A stretch of 64,000 bases of DNA from Pestalotiopsis fici W106-1 (Eukaryota; Ascomycota; Sordariomycetes; Amphisphaeriales; Sporocadaceae). The notes beneath the pieces were generated by a model that was not told where the DNA came from, did not search any database, and saw nothing but the letters and a program-made list of their open reading frames with translations. The stretch lies in the NCBI RefSeq assembly GCF_000516985.1, contig NW_006917093.1:3782001-3846000 (forward strand), in the 5' to 3' direction. The position numbers and the translations under genes were made by a program. This document shows, piece after piece, positions 41,990 through 55,310 of this stretch (positions are counted from its first letter, which is position 1; each line of letters begins with the position of its first letter).

Positions 41990-43416
41990 CTACAGCAGCA
42001 GCTCCAGCGGGTTCTCAATCACCTGCTTGAGAGCCTTTGTCCATTCAGCACCAACAGCACCATCAACAACCTTGTGGTCGAAGCTGGCAGTAACGGTTAT
42101 TTGGTCATCCCACTCAATGGAAGTGCCGTCCTCGGAGGGAATGGCAACCTTTCTAGTAGTACCGACGGCAAGGATAGCAGCTTGCGGTGGGTTGATCACA
42201 GCTGTGAAGTTGTCGACGGAGTCGTTCATGCCCATGTTGGAGATGGAGATGGTACCACCCTGGTACTCCTCGGGCTTGAGCTTGCCGTCACGGGCACGCT
42301 TGGCCAGCTCCTTGACCTTGTTGGAGATGGACTCCAGTCCGCGGCCCTCGACACCAGTGACGATGGGGGTGATGAGACCGTTGGGGGTGGCAACGGCAAC
42401 GGAGACATCAACGTTGTCGTACTGGCGGATGGAGTCACCCTGCCACGAAGAGTTGGCAGCGGGGACCTTCTTGGAGGCCACACCGATAGCCTTGATGAGG
42501 AAGTCGTTGACCGACAGCTTGTACTTGCCATCGGCGGAGCTGTTCAGGGCCTGACGCAGCTTCAGGAGCTTGCTAACGGAGACCTTGCTGGTAACAAAGA
42601 AGTGGGGGTTGTTCTGGGTAGACTCCTGCAGGCGCTTGGCAATGGTCTTGCGCATGTTCGTCAGGGGAATGTCCTGGTATGAAGCGGCGGCGGCGGCGGC
42701 GGCCGGGGCAGAACCGGCAGCCTTCTTGACATCCTCCTCGGTGATCTTGCCTCCGGGGCCAGAGCCCTTGAGGCCGGAAAGAGCAACGCCCTTCTCCTTG
42801 GCAAGTCTCTTAGCGGCAATAGACACGTTGGGCTCACGCTCGAGGGCGGTCTGCAGTCTCTGGCCAGAAGAGCCGTATTGCTCGGGCTCGGCCTCAGGGG
42901 CGGGCGTGGGGGCGGACGAGGACTCGGACGATTCCGACTTCTTTTCCTCCTTCGGGGCAGGCTTGGCGGCGTCACCACCGGCGTCGGCGGCGCTGAATTT
43001 CTCGAATGCGGAAACATCAGCTCCCTCCTCGATCAGAACGGCGATAGGCTGTTGGACAAGTCAGAACAAGATGAATCAAATACGCCATGGGAACCAAAAT
43101 GATAACATACGCTGCCAACAGGCACATCCTTCTCGCCACTCTCCTTCAGGAGCTTTGCGATAACACCCTCCTCTTGGAACTCAAAGTCCATCTGAGCCTT
43201 GTCGGTCTCAATCTCAACCAGGACATCACCGGGCGCAATGGCGTCTCCGGCCTTCTTCTGCCAAGTACCAATGTTTCCCGAAGTCATGGTTGGCGACAGA
43301 GCGGGCATCTTGACAACAGTATGCGGCGGGAAAGAGGCGTACCATCTTGCCAACTGAGGAGAGATGGTGACTCTCGAGGCCGAAAGGGCCTGCCTTCTCA
43401 GAACGGCGCTGAACAT
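41990..43416 (-). CDS. lat1: Pyruvate dehydrogenase E2, dihydrolipoamide acetyltransferase
   Basis: Two exons on the minus strand (43416-43111 and 43048-41990; intron GTATGT...CAACAG, 62 nt) give 454 residues. A mitochondrial presequence ([16 protein letters not shown]) comes first. One lipoyl domain follows, with [14 protein letters not shown]73 is the lipoylated lysine. Then come a Glu/Pro/Ala linker, a peripheral-subunit binding domain ([20 protein letters not shown]) and the catalytic acyltransferase domain ending [15 protein letters not shown], where H427 and D431 are the active-site residues. It transfers acetyl groups from lipoamide to CoA in the matrix. The gene diverges from sec7 across about 1.6 kb. 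Confidence 0.95.
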
Positions 43417-45001
43417 GATGGGCAGGGGGGCTGTGGTAGCGGAGGATAAGGAAAAAAAAAAATATCTCGCGTCCGGAAGGGCGGCGTCGTCAATTAGAAA
43501 GGAGAGGTTTGCCCAACAGTCGACTGCAGTGGTCGATAAGGCTGCGTGCGTTATGAGTAGGTGTTGATCTACTGAGCGACAAGGAAGAAGGGCGCCCGCA
43601 GCTGGCAAGAGAGTGAAGATGGGAGAGGGAGGAAGGTTGACGATAATGGTGAGAATGGAGCTTACAGCGAGATATTTTCGTAGGCTCAAAGCCAATTGAA
43701 TTGCTGGCTGGGAATTTTTCGCTGGCCGTTGTTGGGAAGCTCCGAAGCTTTGCAACGGGGCCTTTCGAGTAGAGATACACCGGCGCTATGCCACCTCGGG
43801 CTTAGAGCTTCCCAGCATAGACCCCCCAAGCAATCCGCGATCGGGCCCTGATTGGTGTAGATGGGACCCCGGAAACATGAGATGTGAATTGTATCCGCAA
43901 AAAAAATTATCAACAACAGTCCCAAAAGCCATGTTTTATTAATGGCAAACCTGCCTATCGCGGGGGGAAGTTCTAACGATGCCATTTCCCAAGCGGGACA
44001 AAAGACGCATGGCTGCATAACATGAAGGATTTCGCTCATAAGAAGGGAGGAAGACGGCCACTGGCTCGGCGGTACACTGCAGTTGTTGGTTGTTGAGTAA
44101 GCCCGAAGCTATCGGGGTTCCTCTTCCCCATAGCACCACAACGGGACAGTTTACCTACATGCTTATCAGACAACCAGAACAAGGTACGTCTGAACGACCA
44201 CGACTATAATAAGTGATTGTGGAACTCGCTTGCATTCGGCCTTGTCTATACTTACCTCTATATGGTAGATGTGCTTCCTAATTTGGAATTCGCTCAATTG
44301 CTCATCTGTGTACAGGTCATCAGAGCGTAGAGATCGCATCTTCTCCTTTCCACGCCGTTGGTGCCGTGGCGGCAGCTTGGAAGTTAACAATATCGGCAGG
44401 GAAATAAGTTGTAGCCTTAAAAAGGATGGATGCTCTTCGGGCTTTCGTTAGCTACATTAGGTAGGGGGCTTTGGAACGTAAGCCATATATGTGATGAGTC
44501 GTTGTCCCTTGGAAGGTACCCAGGTACAGGGCTCTTCCTGACCATACCGGAGGTACCAGATTATTTCCATTGAAGTCACGAATCCAACGTCCAAGTTGCC
44601 AATGCAGAAGATGCACACACCAAATAAGTTGATCAACAAGTATGAAATCTTTGATTGTGTAACCCAAGATCAACTGAGCAATTTTCGCCTCATATTGCCC
44701 ATAAATCAACTCACTCTCGTATCTGGAGGTGCATGCATGTACCTCGTACCTCGAATTGAGAGAGTTTGCGCTGAAGATCAATACTCGGACCCACCTTATT
44801 ACACATGCCAGCGTGGTACTTTGAAAGCAGAGCTCCGTAGAGAGCGCATACGCAACGCTCACCTAACCCAGCTATCCGACGTACATTATTCAGGGACCAA
44901 ACTGCCACGACACTACCTACATACCGTGGAACGGCCAGCGACGGCAACCTCTTCCCTTTCTCCAGCAGCATACCAATGGCCTGCTTTCGTCCGCGGCCAC
45001 G
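43417..45001. other. Divergent region, E2 / Sec7
   Basis: About 1.6 kb lie between two oppositely oriented starts. A plus-strand frame at 44596-45261 overlaps the Sec7 start in another frame and has no domain. I see no separate gene. Confidence 0.5.
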
Positions 45002-48000
45002 ATGAGCTCCCTCGGTTTTGTAGCCTCCTCCCTCGAGGCCATTCATGCCTCCAAGGACGCCCAGCGCAACAAGCAGCTGCTCGAGCTGACCGAGAAGGCA
45101 ATCCAGGCAGTCAAGCCCGGCCAGTCCCAGCTCACCGATCCCGATGTCGTCTTTGCACCTCTGCAGCTTGCCACAAAGACTGGAAGCACCACACTTATTA
45201 CTCTCGCTCTCGACTGCATCGGCAAGCTCATCTCCTCGTCCTATTTCTCCACGCCCCCTAGCGCAGGCGCAACCAACGAGGATGGCACCGAACGAGCACC
45301 CCTAATCGACCGCGCCATCGACACCATATGCGATTGCTTCCAAGGCGAAACTACTGTTGTGGAGGTCCAACGCCACATAGTACAGGCTCTCCTGGCTGCC
45401 GTGCTCAATGATAAGATCGTTGTCCACGGTGCTGGCCTCCTCAAGGCTGTGCGGCAGGTCTACAATGTCTTCCTGTTGTCGAGAAGCACAGACACACAGC
45501 AGGCTGCCCAGGGCACCCTGACACAAATGGTCGGCATGGTCTTTGAGCGCGTCAAGGGCAGATTGCACATGAAAGAGGCGCGATTGAATTTGACCAGATT
45601 GAAAAACAGTTCAAGCAATGTCACTTTTGATGCTCAGGAAGCTGCAAACGATGCAGCAGAGGGCGATGAGAACGCCGTTTCCGCCGTCATAGACGACGAT
45701 GAACAAGAAGATGCCTCAACGGTAGAACAGGATTCCGAAACTGCCTCGTCCGAGGCTCCGAATGAAGATGACGGGGCTGGAAAACTCACCCTGAAAGATT
45801 TAGAACACAGGAAGAGTTTTGATGATTCAAACCTCGGGGACGGACCTACCATGGTCTCTCAGATCAAGGCCAGAAAAGCTGCAAAAAATAGTTCTGAGCA
45901 GACGGAAGGCGAAAACACACCAGAGGATACGACCGAATCGCTGGACGCTGAAGACGAAGTGTATATCAGAGATGCCTACCTTGTCTTTCGTTCCTTTTGC
46001 AATCTTTCAACCAAGATTCTCCCTCCGGATCAATTATACGACCTCAGAGGCCAGCCGATGCGTTCGAAACTCATTTCTCTTCATCTGATTAGGACGCTTC
46101 TCAACAACCACATACACGTCTTCACATCTCCATTGTGTACCATCACCAACACTAAGACCAGTGACTCCACCAACTTCTTGCAAGCCACCAAATATTACCT
46201 TTGCTTGAGTATCACACGAAATGGAGCAAGCTCCGTTGACCGCGTCTTCGAAGTCTGCTGCGAGATCTTTTGGTTAATGCTAAAATTCATGCGAGCCCCT
46301 TTCAAGGTAAGAATGATCACGATGCCCCCTCAACCTTGAGCCCTCATTAACGGCAGCCATTACAGAAAGAGATCGAAGTCTTCTTGAATGAAGTATATCT
46401 CGCCCTCCTAGCTCGGAAGAGTGCACCATTGAATCAGAAACTCTACTTCATCAGCATCCTTAACCGTTTATGTGGCGACCCTAGAGGACTTGTGGAGCTC
46501 TATCTAAATTATGATTGCGATAGGACAGTGGTCAACAACATCTTCCAAACAATCATTGAGGACCTATCCAAGTTCGCCACAGCTCCAGTCACAGTCACCC
46601 CGGCTCAAGAGCAGTTGTACGAGGAGAAAAGCTCTAATACAAACCAAAATACCGGTGCAGAATGGCAGCTCAAAGGCATGTTGCCTCCAGCCCTGACAGT
46701 CGTGCACATCGTCCCTCCCGCCGAGCCCGAATCAGAAATACCCAAGGAATATTCGATCAAGAGAGCTGCTCTTGACTCTTTGGTCGATGCATTACGGTCG
46801 CTAGTGAACTGGTCTATGGTTGGGCGCCCTGATATCAACAATGGAGCAAGCAACGGAGAAAATAGAGCATCAACCGAAGATATTCGTGAATCGATTGACC
46901 CTTCAAACAGCGATAGTGCTTCCCGCATGGAAACACCTTTGCCTCCTTCCACGCCAATAATTGAAGACGATCCGGCTCAGTTGGAAAAGGAAAAGGCAAG
47001 AAAGACGGCCATGTCGAAAGCGGTGCGCTTGTTCAACGAAAAGCCAAAGAGAGGTATCAAGATTTTCTTGCAGGAAGGCTTCATTCCCAGCGACAGCCCC
47101 GAAGACATTGCTAGATTCCTCTTGTCCCACGAACAGCTCGACAAGGCTCAGATTGGCGAGTATCTGGGCGAGGGCGATCCCAAGAACATTGAGATCATGC
47201 ACGCCTTTGTCGATTCCATGGAGTTTGCCAAGCGACGCTTCGTCGATGCTCTTCGACAATTTCTACAATCTTTCCGGCTTCCCGGAGAAGCTCAAAAGAT
47301 CGATCGTTTCATGTTGAAATTCGCCAATCGATATGTCATGGGCAATCCGAATGCATTCGCCAATGCTGATACGGCTTACGTCTTGGCATACTCTGTCATT
47401 TTGCTCAACACTGATCTACACAGTGCTCAGATCAAGAAGCGCATGACGAAAGAGGACTTTATCAAGAACAATAGGGGCATCAATGACAATGCTGATTTGC
47501 CTGAAGACTACTTGAACGCCATATACGATGAAATTGCCAACAACGAGATCGTTTTGAAGAGTGAGCGGGAGGCCGCTGCTGCCGCTGGGACATTGCCTGC
47601 TGCTGCCTCTAGTGGTTTTGCTGCTGGACTCGGCCAAGCTTTGTCAAATGTTGGCCGCGACTTGCAAAGGGAAGCATATGTGCAACAATCCGAAGAAATT
47701 GCACTGCGGTCCGAACAACTTTTCAAGACTCTCTTCAAGAATCAGCGCCGTAGTGCCGCGAAAGCTGGGATTAAGTTCATCCCCGCCACCTCATTCCGTC
47801 ACGTCGGGCCCATGTTTGATGTCGTTTGGATGTCTGTATTTTCGGCCTTGTCGAATCAAATGCAGAAAGCACACAACTTGGAGGTTAACCGCCTGTGCCT
47901 GGAGGGCATGAAGCAAGCTATCAGGATCGCCTGTCTATTTGACCTGTCAACTCCTCGTGAGGCTTTCATGTCCGCCGTGAAGAATGCCACCAACCTCAAC

Positions 48001-50667
48001 AATCCTCAAGAGATACTGGCAAAGAATGTGGAAGCTCTCAGGGTTATTCTGGACTTGGGCCAAACCGAGGGCAACTACTTGCGAGAGTCATGGAAGGATG
48101 TCCTGCTCTGCATCAGTCAGCTCGACAGACTACAGCTCATCTCTGGTGGTGTCGATGAGGGTGCTATTCCGGATGTCTCTAAAGCACGTTTTGTCCCACT
48201 TGAGAGGACAAATACCAATGATTCGAGGAAATCGACAGCCTCTACCAAACGTCGCAATCGCTCAAACACTGCTCCCAAGGGAGTCTCGTCAGAAATTGCC
48301 TTGGAAAGCAGGTCCGAGGAGGTGATCAAGGGCATCGATCGAATTTTCAGCAATACCGCCAATTTGAACGGGGAAGCAATTGTTCATTTTGCCAAAGCCC
48401 TCACCGAAGTCAGCTGGGACGAGATCAAGGTTTCTGGGTCAAATGATTCTCCCCGAACTTACAGTTTGCAAAAGGTTGTCGAAATCAGTTACTACAACAT
48501 GACCCGAGTACGATTTGAGTGGACCAGCATTTGGGCTGTCCTAGGAGAACACTTCAACCGGGTAGGATGCCACAACAACCCTGCAATTGTCTTCTTCGCC
48601 CTCGATTCGTTGCGACAACTCTCCATGCGTTTCATGGAAATCGAAGAACTGCCAGGTTTCAAGTTTCAGAAGGACTTCTTGAAGCCATTTGAGCACGTCA
48701 TCTCCAACTCGAACAATATCTCGGTCAAGGATATGGCACTGCGCTGTCTGATTCAGATGATTCAAGCACGCGGCGAGAACATTAGGTCCGGCTGGAGGAC
48801 TATGTTTGGAGTATTCACGGTTGCTGCCCGAGACCCACACGAGTCCATTGTGACTTTGGCTTTCGAAAATGTTTCTCTGATCTACAGGACAAGATTCGGC
48901 GTCGTCATCTCCCAAGGAGCCTTCACCGATCTGATTGTCTGTCTGACCGAGTTCTCCAAGAACATCAAATTCCAGAAGAAGAGCCTCCAGGCTATGGAGA
49001 CTCTCAAGTCAATAATTCCTCGCATGCTCAAAGCTCCCGAGTGTCCGCTGTCTGAGAAGTACAACCAAAACGCTGCTTCGGATGCCAATGGATCAAAGTC
49101 GGCAGATGTACTCTCTAGAAAACAAAGCGGGACATCCGTGGAGGAAGGCTTCTGGTTCCCTGTCCTCTTTGCATTCCATGATGTTTTGATGACAGGTGAG
49201 GACCTCGAAGTACGTTCAAATGCTTTGAATTATTTCTTCGAGGCGCTCTTGAAATATGGTGGTGACTTTCCACCGGACTTTTGGGACATACTTTGGCGCC
49301 AGCAATTGTATCCCATCTTCATGGTACTCAGGTCGAGACCTGAGCTGTCCAATGCCCTGAATACCGAGGATCTCTCTGTGTGGTTGTCCACCACTATGAT
49401 TCAGGCTCTACGAAACATGATCGTGTTGTTCACGCACTATTTTGACTCACTTGAATATATGCTTGATCGCTTCTTGGAACTATTAGCACTTTGCATCTGC
49501 CAAGAAAACGACACCATTGCGAGGATAGGAAGCAATTGCTTGCAGCAGCTTATTCTGCAAAATGTGACAAAGTTCAGTGAGGAGCACTGGGCCAAGATTG
49601 TCGGGGCATTCTGCGAACTTTTCGAACGGACTACAGCTTATCAGCTCTTCTCAGCCACGACTATTAACACACCATCAACCTTGTCACCACCGCCAAATGG
49701 CCTTGGATTCGAGGTCCCGCTGACACCGACTGAGAGCGATGAGAAATCTCTTGAAATTAATGGCGATGACAAAAACGGCATGCCATCTGGATCAGACTCA
49801 GCGACCATCTCGGTGCCGTCGACCGCTCCCGATGAGGATGCGCTTAAAACGCCCACTAATTTGACCGCACAAGCTCCCCTGGAAGACTACAAACCGTCGT
49901 CTGATCTGCAGAAACAACCCGTCGTTGTGACAGCTGCGCGGCGACGATTTTTCAACCGCATCATCTCCCGGTGCGTGCTGCAGCTCCTCATGATTGAGAC
50001 TGTAAATGAGCTATTCTCCAATGACGACGTCTACAAGCAAATCCCTAGCATGGAGCTTTTGCGACTGATGGCATTGCTCAAAAAGTCATTCATGTTTGCC
50101 CGCCGTTTCAACAATGACAAGGAATTGCGCATGCGGCTCTGGCGTGAAGGCTTCATGAAGCAGCCACCGAACCTTTTGAAACAAGAAAGTGGCTCAGCCG
50201 CCACCTACATACAGATCCTTTTCCGTATGTTCGCCGATACTTCGCCATCGCGAGCGGAGAGCAGACCGGAGGTGGAAAAGGCCTTGATCCCACTTTGCAA
50301 GGACGTTATCAAGGGGTACATTGCGCTGGAGGAGGAGTCACAGCAGCGAAATATTGTCGCATGGCGCCCAGTCGTTGTCGATGTATTGGAGGGCTATTCT
50401 ACATGGCCCGAGAGGGAATTTGAGGAGCATGTTCACTCATTTTACCCGCTCGTGGTCGAGCTGTTAGCCAAGGAAATCAGTGCTGAATTACGTGGAGCTC
50501 TCCTCGCGGTGCTCAGAAGAGTTGGCGAGGTTGCCTTAGGCATTCAGGGGATGGTCAGCGGAGGTCGAAGAGCGAGCATTGCAAGCAATATTACGGAAAC
50601 TGTGATACCAGCTGCCGATAACGGGGAGGAAGAGGGCGAAGTCGGTACCAGGACAATGCGTGTCTGA
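45002..50667 (+). CDS. sec7: Sec7 Arf guanine-nucleotide exchange factor
   Basis: Two exons (45002-46306, 46366-50667; intron 59 nt) give 1868 residues, the usual Sec7/BIG length. The N-terminal DCB region is followed by the HUS box (ELYLNYDCDRTVVNNIF, near residue 475). The Sec7 domain (about residues 645-840) carries the catalytic glutamate E743 in SFRLPGEAQKIDR and the loop YSVILLNTDLHS. HDS repeats follow (for example ISYYNMTRVRFEWTSIW). The protein loads GTP on Arf1 at the trans-Golgi and drives vesicle formation. Residues Y777, S778, D785 and M795 match those that make Sec7 domains sensitive to brefeldin A. An acidic disordered stretch lies near residues 200-330. Confidence 0.95.
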
Positions 50668-52900
50668 AGTCCTCCACCACACTCGGTATCAAGCATTAAT
50701 CACTTTGTTTCCGGCTAATGCGGAAGATTCTTGATGGTGCTGGAGGTGGATAACTGCTCGCCAACATGCAAGCTTATCAGGGATTTGTTGCTAGACACGG
50801 GGGTAGCCATGGTCTTCAATCGGCGTTGAACAAGTGATTGCCTGGATTCTGCGTATGGTGTACACAAAAAAAAAAAGCTTCAGGATTTTTTGATATGTAG
50901 AACTATTTACGGTTTACCAAAGTGTTTAATGCAGATTCGAGCCTGGCAAAGGTGGCTAGGCCGAGTATGATGGTGTTCTCAGTGTTTAAGAGCCGCTTTT
51001 TTCTTTTCTCTTTTTTTTTCTCCCCATCCAAGCACAAAGAGAGTGCCAAGTAAAGACTTCGTTGATGTCTTTACCATTCAATTCATGCCCTGATTGTCTC
51101 TGCTAAAATGTATTCAGACCAAGAGCGGTGATTGTGGATGTCTGACGCTAGAGACTGCAGTCGTTTGCTAAGTCACATAGACTCGGAGCACACCGAGGGA
51201 TCGACGAGGTTTTGATGTTGATATTCCAGGCCCAAGACATAGTAGGACGAGTAAGCATGGTAAGTTGGAAATTGGGTCACGGCTGTGCCAACATTGAAAG
51301 CCACAAGTCGATTGAATGTCTCACCCAAGCCACTGGTAGCCTCGGCAGATATTCTGCAGCCGCTGGCGATCATTTGGCATGACTCGATATGAATTATTAA
51401 ACCCGGAATAAATATCCTACACAAAAAGGGAACCCAAGATTGATGATGTATTGTAGCAACTAGTCGTGTCGATCCAAACTCATGAGAGGTACGATTGCCT
51501 TTCGTGCAGAAGCTGATCAGTATCGTAACACCTTCTGCTGCATTTGATGGAACCAGACGCAGCCACAAAGGTTACGGGAAAGATAAGCTCAAGTCGAGAT
51601 TCAGGGGCCGTGACCGCGGCATTGCAAAGATCCCTAGAATCCCGCGCTCCTGGTAACTAAATGCCGCCTTCAACATCTTCGAGTGGGTTGCAACCAAAAC
51701 AGAACATGCTTGTGTCTTGCATCATTGGACAATGTACGAAGGATTGATAGCATATCGGCAAAGCGGGAGGAAAAGGGAGGCAACAACGAGAGGCAAAGTA
51801 AACTCGGGACTAGCCACGGCGTTTTTCCTTGGCTGCATTGTGGCAGCCATGTGTTCGACCGATGGCAAGGCAGTGGAATGACTAGCCTAGCGGCCGCCAC
51901 CCTGCGAGCCTCAGCAGATGTTGGGTTTCACACAGAAAGCCATTTCTCACTCTTTGATTGGGAGGAGTTTTCTTCTTTGGGCGTCATACTTCTGCGTCTT
52001 GCTGGCCAAGCAAGCTGAGACCGCAAGCTCGAAGTACCAGCGCAGCGTTAACGACGCCTCGATCGTGATCAGACCGGCTGGCACTTGATAGGAATAGGAC
52101 AGAGACATTTTGAAGAAGACGACTGACCAACTCTCTAAATACTCAGCTTGAAACAAGTCCGTTGCCGTGATATACCTGGAGTGTTGAGAGATGTAACAAA
52201 TTTGCCAACTGAATACCGCATTTCCGATGGGGAATTTCCCCGGAGATAGATAGGCTTTCACGGTTGGCCCACATGTCCCTATGCATGTCATATTATGGCC
52301 CCGGAGATGGCCACAGGGGCAGGAACGTATCAGTGGCCTGCCCTGGCAAACCTGTCCAGCAATGGACGGGCTGTGACGTCTAGATGCACGAGTAGACCCA
52401 ATTAGACTGTGGAGGTGGCTGTCAAGGCCGGAGTGCGCCGAGTTCTGGGTCCTGCTTGGTCCTGTTGTTTGAGTAAGGTAGTCTTGTTGATTCTTGCAGT
52501 GGCGTGGATGCTAGGAAAAGGCGGTGGACTTGGTTGCAATCACCTAGCCAAAGCTAATCCCCAATAACGCAGAGCGAAATCCCGAGTCTTGGTAAGACTT
52601 AAGTGAAGATCGACTGCCTATTCCGTGGGGGTTGATGAGAGGAGGCTGATGACATTCACTTGTGCTACACCTGATAAGAAAGTCGTAGTCGTCATATTCC
52701 AAACCCATTGGCGGTACCTAGGATTCAACAATACCAACAACACCTTTGGACTTTCCAGATATTATCAATTCTTCGACTTGGCACTGAATACACATACATC
52801 AAACGAAATCATTTCTTCTTGAGAGAAATCTATGAACACTGCCAATTTGTGGTGTTTATAGCACTTGGAATTGTTTCCTGCATGTCAGAGTTCTGACAAG
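50668..52900. other. Intergenic region, 2.2 kb
   Basis: The first part holds the sec7 3' end with poly-A and poly-T runs (50867-50878, 50998-51021). Two minus-strand frames (51173-51568 and 51947-52291) of 131 and 114 codons show no domain, and I found no splice structure linking them. I do not call a gene. Confidence 0.4.
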
Positions 52901-54367
52901 ATGACATCTTGCCGGAAGATGTCTGTTAGCGATGGAGCGTCGAAACATTCCAAACATGGCGGAGGTATACGGACCATTTTTGATCGATTTCGGACAACAA
53001 AACGATCACATGTAGACATATCCCAGAACGAGTACGGATCCATTGTCGTTGAAGATATGCCACCGTCCATGCAGCATGATCAGAGATTCCGGGTCGAAAG
53101 AGAAATCCGCAGGAGGGAGGCGAAAATTGGCCAGCTGTCAAAGGCATCCACATCCGAGTCACTCAGTGAGGGCTCATCGGTGTCTGCATCCTCGTCGGGG
53201 TTTTTCAACAAACTTTTGCATCGGCCAGCCAAGAGCAATAAGAAAACGAGCCATCCGCGGACCAGTCAAGATTCTGAAACACCGCGATCTGAGCAATCAC
53301 AGCTTTCGCTCGAGCAGGTTCAGCCTCACAGGAAACGACGATCAGCACAGAGAAATAGAGAGACCACGGCAAAGCCCTTGAAGCGGGAGCTCTCGCGCAT
53401 TGACCACAAGATCAACCACGGCGACGACAGAAGGCAGTCACAAGTCTACATACCCTCGTACACCATGATGGACACGTCGTGTGCTGCGGCCAGTCGCAGT
53501 CTCAAGCATCGTTATTCCATCATTGACGAAGACGAAGGACGGCGTCTTTCGCTGCTACTGGGAGGACTTGGCCCTCCTCCGCGAGACACTGAGAGCTGTA
53601 GTCCCTGCTCGTTCCTTGTAGACGAGGTATACCGTGACAAACAACGGCGGCTCACCATCGCGACACTAGAGGGTATCTCCAACGTGGATACAGACAGCTC
53701 GATTGGAGGGAATGACGGGGATTTGATGGACACACTACACCCTCCCCCCATGGATATATTACACCCTCCGCCAATGACTTCCTTCCCTCCGCCACGACGT
53801 AGCCGCCAGTCGTGCAGCAAGTCGGAAGACCGACGTCACATTATTGCCGCGGATGAGCCCAATGAAATATCAGACTACCAGCAGTTCATCCAGCGCGCTC
53901 TTGAACAAGAATATTGGGACCAGGACCCGAAGCGACGCGGCGGCGGCATCACCAGCCACCCTGGTCGGAGGAGTTTGACGCCGGTACACCCAGATCTCAG
54001 CGGCCACGTGTGCACGTTACAGCGCTCGGGGACGTTTGGGGGGTCTCGGAGGGAGTCTAGGAGGGAGAGATCGCGCTCCGTGATGAGGGAGGATGCCTGG
54101 AAGCGGGCGAGCTGCTACAGTTATCAGTCCCGCGACAGCACACGGAACAATACCAACAACAGTAACAACAATAAACGGCCGTCGTACGTTGGCGTGGAGC
54201 CAACATTTGAGCCGGGCTATACGCCTCCACCGCCTAGAGATTTACGCAAGAGCACAAGTGCCGCCAAGCGGATGTCGGATTACTTTAGGCCACACAGAGA
54301 CATGATAAACGAGTACGAGGTGCCAGATAATGAGCGTCTGAGCCTCTCGCTATTCTCGGTGTTATGA
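52901..54367 (+). CDS. Low-complexity protein of unknown function
   Basis: This single-exon frame of 488 residues starts at the ATG at 52901. It is almost wholly disordered: rich in Ser, Arg and Pro, with a tandem HPPPM repeat (near residues 280-295) and an Asn run (NNTNNSNNNK). I see no membrane helix, signal peptide or enzymatic motif. Short conserved-looking islands are YDRFRTTKRSH-like basic text near residue 30 and YQQFIQRALEQEYWDQ near residue 330, which could be a helical binding segment. Long single-frame coding without stops supports a real gene, but no role can be given. Confidence 0.65.
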   Translation: MTSCRKMSVSDGASKHSKHGGGIRTIFDRFRTTKRSHVDISQNEYGSIVVEDMPPSMQHDQRFRVEREIRRREAKIGQLSKASTSESLSEGSSVSASSSGFFNKLLHRPAKSNKKTSHPRTSQDSETPRSEQSQLSLEQVQPHRKRRSAQRNRETTAKPLKRELSRIDHKINHGDDRRQSQVYIPSYTMMDTSCAAASRSLKHRYSIIDEDEGRRLSLLLGGLGPPPRDTESCSPCSFLVDEVYRDKQRRLTIATLEGISNVDTDSSIGGNDGDLMDTLHPPPMDILHPPPMTSFPPPRRSRQSCSKSEDRRHIIAADEPNEISDYQQFIQRALEQEYWDQDPKRRGGGITSHPGRRSLTPVHPDLSGHVCTLQRSGTFGGSRRESRRERSRSVMREDAWKRASCYSYQSRDSTRNNTNNSNNNKRPSYVGVEPTFEPGYTPPPPRDLRKSTSAAKRMSDYFRPHRDMINEYEVPDNERLSLSLFSVL

Positions 54368-55310
54368 CAACGTCAATGTTAGGGAGGCGTATACAATATG
54401 ACCGCGTTTTCTGACAAGTTGACGGCCAATATACTCTATAATACTCTCTATAGCTAGACTAGATTAGAGTGCGATTTCAACGTACAAATCGCTTAACGGC
54501 GGTATTGGAAATACCAAATAAAAGACAAATAAATCATCTTGGGAAAAAAAACCATCTTCGATTAATCACATGCTTGATAGGACTTTTTGCCTGTCTCGTC
54601 CCCGGCATCTGCGAATAACACGATTCAGCTCTGACCCAAGAACATGTCGCTGGGATAGCTGCAGAATTCTGTTGTATCTGATTGGTAAAGAATATACAGC
54701 TAATGTACCTACGCGGCCCCTAAGAGGCCACACACCTGGACCTGACTGGGAAGAATTTGGGGTAGTACTACATTTGATGTATGTAAGTATCATATGCATG
54801 GAGCCGAAGGTAACCCCAATTTTCATCAATCTGCAAATGACAGACACATTTGACAAAATACCCCCCCTAAAACTAATGACAATCGCTGCTACTCTTAAGA
54901 ATGATAATCTAATGTACATATGGAGCACATGAATCCCAGTATTTTTACCCCCCAGCAGGGAAAAAGTTTATAGGCGATTGCGCCCGCGATTGGCCACTCA
55001 AAGGGTGGGGTAATTGCTGAGCAGGGGGGCGAGGGGTCAAGGGCAGCCCGCTAGTTTGTCTAGCTAAGGCAAGTATTTCGCAATCAATCAGTTTAGGCCG
55101 TCCCGAGGTTCCTTATCGTCGACTAATACGTGTGCATCAATCATCAGATCATGAAGGTCAGAAGGTTAGTCGTAGTGTGTACTCCTCTCCAAAAGGTGAC
55201 ACAACATATTTCAACTTTCCATCCATCTAGATTGGAAAAAAAAGGGAAGAAGAGAGAAGAACATTTACATCGTCTTTCTTTTTTTCCCGCCTGGATTTCA
55301 GCGTTCTGAC
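54368..55310. other. Intergenic region before the first P450 gene
   Basis: These 943 bases contain no recognisable gene. Overlapping frames at 54566-54932 occur on both strands over the same bases and are probably chance. Poly-pyrimidine sequence at 55275-55287 lies just before the P450 start. Confidence 0.45.

Noticed and set aside
51173..52291. Two minus-strand frames (131 and 114 codons) downstream of sec7
   Set aside because: I could not join them by plausible introns, and neither shows a known motif.
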